This document shows, piece by piece, positions 61,459 to 64,000 of a DNA stretch of 64,000 nt; position 1 is the stretch's first letter, and each line of letters begins with the position of its first letter. The notes under the pieces are model-generated. The model worked only from the letters and a program-made list of their open reading frames with translations. It was not told the DNA's origin and ran no database searches. Source of the stretch: Lachnospiraceae bacterium (GTDB taxonomy: Bacteria > Bacillota > Clostridia > Lachnospirales > Lachnospiraceae); NCBI GenBank assembly GCA_022796795.1, contig JAAWJI010000020.1, positions 1 through 64,000 of the forward strand. Direction: 5' to 3'. A program made the position numbers and the translations under genes.

Positions 61459-62376
61459 ATGAAACCATTAGAAGGACGTAAACGTCGTTTCGGAGACCGC
61501 AGGGATGGGTTTTTGGTACGAAATCTGGATCCTATGGGAAAGCTGATTCCTTTTATTATGCGCTCCAAGGCAGACAGCTGGGTTTTATTCGAAAACAAAA
61601 TTGATATTACCCATACCCAGGATTTCCTGCACCAAATGCGCAAATCCCAGATTCCAAAGCTTACTCTTTACCATATTATTTTTGCCGCCATTGTCCGCTC
61701 ATATTCACAGGTACCGGAGCTAAACCGCTTTATCGCCGGCAACAATATCTATGCCCGCAATGAAATGAAGGGCTCTATGGTGGTCATGAAGGGCATGCAG
61801 CGGGACAGCGAGCGTACCATGATCATGCCCCGGTTTGAAATGGATGCCACACTGCCGGAGGTGGTGGAGGAAATCGAGCGCCTGGCCAACCCCATTGACA
61901 AAACCGTAAAGGTCAAGGAGGATTCCAACGCCAATGAATTTGATAAGCTGGAGCTGGCCCTGGACCTGCTGCCCAATTTTCTCATCCGCTTTTTCTTCAT
62001 CCTGCTGAAATGGCTGGACAAGCATGGATGGATTCCCCGATTTCTCACAGCCTTAAGCCCTTTTCATGCAAGCTTCTTTATCACCAACATGGGCTCCATT
62101 GGAATGGAACCGGTTTACCACCATATCTATGAGTTTGGCACCATCTCTATCTTCGGCGCCATAGGAAGCAAAAACATTGTCTATGAGCTGGACCGAAACG
62201 GTCAATCCCATCGAAAGGTTTACCTGAACATGAAATTCGTGGTGGACGAGCGGATTTGCGACGGCTTTGTCTATGCCATGGGCTTCAAACACATTAAGGG
62301 CTGCATCTCCCATCCGGAACAACTTCTGAAGCCGCCAAAACAGGTGATCCACGATACCCTGGACCGAAAACATTAA
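61459..62376 (+). CDS. 2-oxoacid dehydrogenase E2-like acyltransferase-fold protein without catalytic His (305 aa)
   Basis: Chloramphenicol acetyltransferase/E2 catalytic fold: IPKLTLYHIIFAAIVRSYSQVPELNRFI, TMIMPRFEMDATLPEVVEEIERLA, PFHASFFITNMGSIGMEPVYHHIYEFGTISIFGAIG and FVVDERICDGFVYAMGF. There is no lipoyl or subunit-binding domain, so it is not part of a dehydrogenase complex. In true E2/CAT enzymes the last motif is DHRxxDG with the catalytic His; here Glu264 takes that place (DERICDG). The fold is clear, but classical acyl transfer is doubtful. An internal hydrophobic stretch (LPNFLIRFFFILLKWL) may touch membranes. Own promoter and terminator. Confidence 0.8.
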   Translation: MKPLEGRKRRFGDRRDGFLVRNLDPMGKLIPFIMRSKADSWVLFENKIDITHTQDFLHQMRKSQIPKLTLYHIIFAAIVRSYSQVPELNRFIAGNNIYARNEMKGSMVVMKGMQRDSERTMIMPRFEMDATLPEVVEEIERLANPIDKTVKVKEDSNANEFDKLELALDLLPNFLIRFFFILLKWLDKHGWIPRFLTALSPFHASFFITNMGSIGMEPVYHHIYEFGTISIFGAIGSKNIVYELDRNGQSHRKVYLNMKFVVDERICDGFVYAMGFKHIKGCISHPEQLLKPPKQVIHDTLDRKH

Positions 62377-62393
62377 CTCCTTCCCATCAAAAA

Positions 62394-62424
62394 AACTCCG
62401 GCCAGAAGCTTTCCGACCGGAGTT
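62394..62424. terminator. Bidirectional terminator between E2-like and DUF1700 genes
   Basis: AACTCCGG (62394-62401) and CCGGAGTT (62417-62424), with AAAA before and TT after, in a convergent gap. Confidence 0.7.
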
Positions 62425-62479
62425 TTCCAATCTCTCTTTGGGTATTTCTTTGTAACAGTAAAAGCAGCCCTTTTCCCTG

Positions 62480-62959
62480 TCACCGCCTGTCTGTCAGCAT
62501 GCGGACCACAAACACAATCACCAGCACTGGAATCAGAATGGGCAGCACCAAAGACAAAATCCCGCCCACTATGGTAAAAATCAGAACCATAACCAAAACA
62601 ATGACTGCAATCACCACAAGCTTCCCATACCAGGTGTTAAGCTTCAGGCGGCCAAAGCGGACATCCACGCCTCCCTCTTCGTTTTCCTGGGCATGGAACC
62701 CCTTCTGATAAGTCTGGGCGGATTCTGTATAGGTTCGGGAAGTTTTCCCATACCCATCCGTACCTGCCGTGTCAATGATTGTCCGGGCAATCAGGCGGGG
62801 ATCCCCCAGAAGCTCCATGACCTGCGCCTCTGACTTTCCCTTTCCGATTTCCTCTGAAATATAATGATAATAGTACTCCACATGCTCCTCCACCGCAGAA
62901 TCAGGAATCTCGCCCTGCAGAGTTCCACGCAGTATACTGATAAACTCATTTCTGTCCAT
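62480..62959 (-). CDS. DUF1700 family membrane protein (159 aa)
   Basis: DUF1700 N-terminus: EFISILRGTLQGEIPDSAVEEHVEYYYHYISEEIGKGKSEAQVMELLGDPRLIARTI, a helical region ending in the L-G-D/x-P motif, then two close membrane helices (LVVIAVIVLVMVLIFTIVGGILSLVLPILIPVLVIVFVV). Family members usually follow PadR-type regulators; none is seen here. RBS AAAGGA. Confidence 0.88.
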   Translation of the reverse strand: MDRNEFISILRGTLQGEIPDSAVEEHVEYYYHYISEEIGKGKSEAQVMELLGDPRLIARTIIDTAGTDGYGKTSRTYTESAQTYQKGFHAQENEEGGVDVRFGRLKLNTWYGKLVVIAVIVLVMVLIFTIVGGILSLVLPILIPVLVIVFVVRMLTDRR

Positions 62960-63094
62960 AGATGATCCTTTCCCAAAACTCCCCTACGTATTTTCACCTT
63001 TTATTATAAAAAAGATGCATCCAAAAAGCAACCCATTCCCCGTAACATTGGCAAATCCATTAAAATTCCCTGCGCCAATGGACTGGATTTTCTC

Positions 63095-63784
63095 TTAATA
63101 GGGTACTCCGCCACAACAGAATCCCCCGCCGCCGCAGCACAGATTACACACAAGATTGGCAATGCAAAGCCGCATGCACCAGTCGCTGCCGTCCATAACA
63201 GAACCACCATAGTTGGTTCTCCGTGTCTGATACCAGCTGCCGCCGGATTCAAACTGATATAAGAGCTGCTGATACTGCATATTTCCCGGCTCCAGCTCCG
63301 CCGCCTTTCTGGCATGCTCCAGAGCAATCACATTGTTTCCCGCTCCTGCGTTTGCCACCGCGCTGTAATAATACCAGCGGGCATTTCTCTGGCCCATATC
63401 CTGCAGCACATGCAGAGCCTCCCGGTAATATCCGTTGTTGATGTAATTGGCCGCTGCCTGCATCCGGGTATCCTCCTCCCGGCCTGCGCTGCGCTGCCTG
63501 GTATTCTGGCCCCCATACCCCCAGAAATCACCGAAATCGCCAAAGCCTCCATACTGCTGATTCCGCTGCTCATAGGATCCGCCGGAGTATCCGCTGGTCC
63601 GCTCCTTCATAATCTGCTGATAGGCCTGCTGAACCTCCTTGAACCGGGCCTCCGCCTGATCCTTATGGGGATTATTGATATTGGCATCGGGGTGATATTT
63701 CCGGCTCAAAGCCCGGTACGCCTTTTTAATCTCCTCCTCTGAGGCAGTCCGGGACACCCCCAGCACCTGATATGGATCACCCAT
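63095..63784 (-). CDS. DnaJ-domain protein with TPR-like region and Cys-rich tail (229 aa)
   Basis: J domain at residues 3-65 with YHPDAN (the HPD tripeptide that triggers DnaK ATPase), followed by a Gly/Phe/Tyr-rich linker ([17 protein letters not shown]), a TPR-like helical unit ([58 protein letters not shown]) and a C-terminus with clustered Cys/Gly ([14 protein letters not shown]). It lacks the zinc fingers of DnaJ itself, so it is an accessory J-protein. Start at 63784; it overlaps the preceding DUF5685 gene by 8 bp. Confidence 0.9.
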   Translation of the reverse strand: MGDPYQVLGVSRTASEEEIKKAYRALSRKYHPDANINNPHKDQAEARFKEVQQAYQQIMKERTSGYSGGSYEQRNQQYGGFGDFGDFWGYGGQNTRQRSAGREEDTRMQAAANYINNGYYREALHVLQDMGQRNARWYYYSAVANAGAGNNVIALEHARKAAELEPGNMQYQQLLYQFESGGSWYQTRRTNYGGSVMDGSDWCMRLCIANLVCNLCCGGGGFCCGGVPY

Positions 63785-64000
63785 GACTTCCCACCCTCTT
63801 TTCCTGTCTCCGCTTCCGCACCCCTTCATACCGGCACCAGACGCCGGAATACAAAATATTCCGCAGAATCTCCACGTCCTCCAAAATGGGAAGCTTCTCA
63901 AATTCCCGGGAACATTCCGCCATCATCATGGTCAGAATCTTCCTGGAACTCTCCTCAAAGGCCCCATCCTTCTGCAAGAGCAGAAATGGATTGTAGGCGC
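63777..64000 (-). CDS. DUF5685 family protein, C-terminal part (5' end outside window)
   Basis: The minus frame is open from the window edge to the stop at 63777. The readable part, [25 protein letters not shown], resembles the end of DUF5685 proteins, which are found next to J-domain genes in Lachnospiraceae (from memory). Helical and charged, basic tail RKRRQEKR. The 8-bp overlap with the DnaJ-domain gene suggests coupling. Function unknown. Confidence 0.65.
   Translation of the reverse strand, partial: AYNPFLLLQKDGAFEESSRKILTMMMAECSREFEKLPILEDVEILRNILYSGVWCRYEGVRKRRQEKRVGSHG

Overview
The window reads as chromosome of an anaerobic Firmicute, most likely a gut-type Lachnospiraceae (Clostridia). 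Supporting this are a PolC-type replicative polymerase, an IspG/FtsW/HemZ gene set, a TAXI-TRAP importer, a CooS carbon monoxide dehydrogenase homologue with its ferredoxin partner, many small ferredoxins, and small families typical of this group (DUF1653, DUF1700, DUF1836, DUF3786, DUF5685). Ribosome binding sites are strong GGAGG types, and almost all genes lie on the minus strand. I cannot name the species.

Layout. 1-980: the tail of a tyrosine integrase, then a compact module that looks like a par/Fst-type I toxin-antitoxin (32-codon hydrophobic peptide, convergent antisense RNA, shared terminator), then about 450 bp I cannot explain. 980-5560: a PIN/NYN-like nuclease, a frameshifted ROK regulator, and an overlapping operon HAD phosphatase - DUF3786 - MazG-like - sedoheptulokinase-like kinase. 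5700-12300: purA with a long structured leader, then the branched-chain amino acid ABC operon livKHMGF. 12366-22808: polC, ispG, ftsW, folA, thyA and a HerA-like ATPase. 22960-25010: an interspersed repeat, a four-cluster ferredoxin, an ECF S component and two identical tRNA-Gly(GCC) genes, each with its own promoter and terminator. 25060-33750: glycerate kinase, a MacB-like ABC system with a large surface CARDB-like protein, a TraX-like membrane protein, glyA and a DUF1294 gene. 33738-35317: a decayed BTAD regulator fused to a decayed surface protein. 35582-39002: a TRAP 4TM/12TM fusion permease and its TAXI binding protein. 39212-50971: a long co-directional run pcrA-cooS-cooF-NAD/FAD oxidoreductase-MBL hydrolase-hemZ-HD-GYP-hisS-aspS. 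51117-58350: DUF1836, a YerC/TrpR-like repressor, Mrp, the Trk potassium system, DUF1653, an Lrp regulator and an XRE regulator. 58547-64000: pyrC, an orphan lipoprotein, an E2-like acyltransferase homologue, DUF1700, a DnaJ-domain protein and the end of a DUF5685 gene.

Working together: folA and thyA (with glyA farther on) form the folate/thymidylate cycle, and livKHMGF imports branched-chain amino acids. CooS, CooF and the FAD oxidoreductase are arranged so that electrons could pass from a Ni-Fe-S enzyme through a ferredoxin to NAD(P). TrkH and TrkA form a potassium channel and its gating subunit. The most interesting items are the type I toxin-antitoxin at the left edge, the divergent CooS cluster, and a palindromic RNA-like element present both in the purA leader and between livK and livH.
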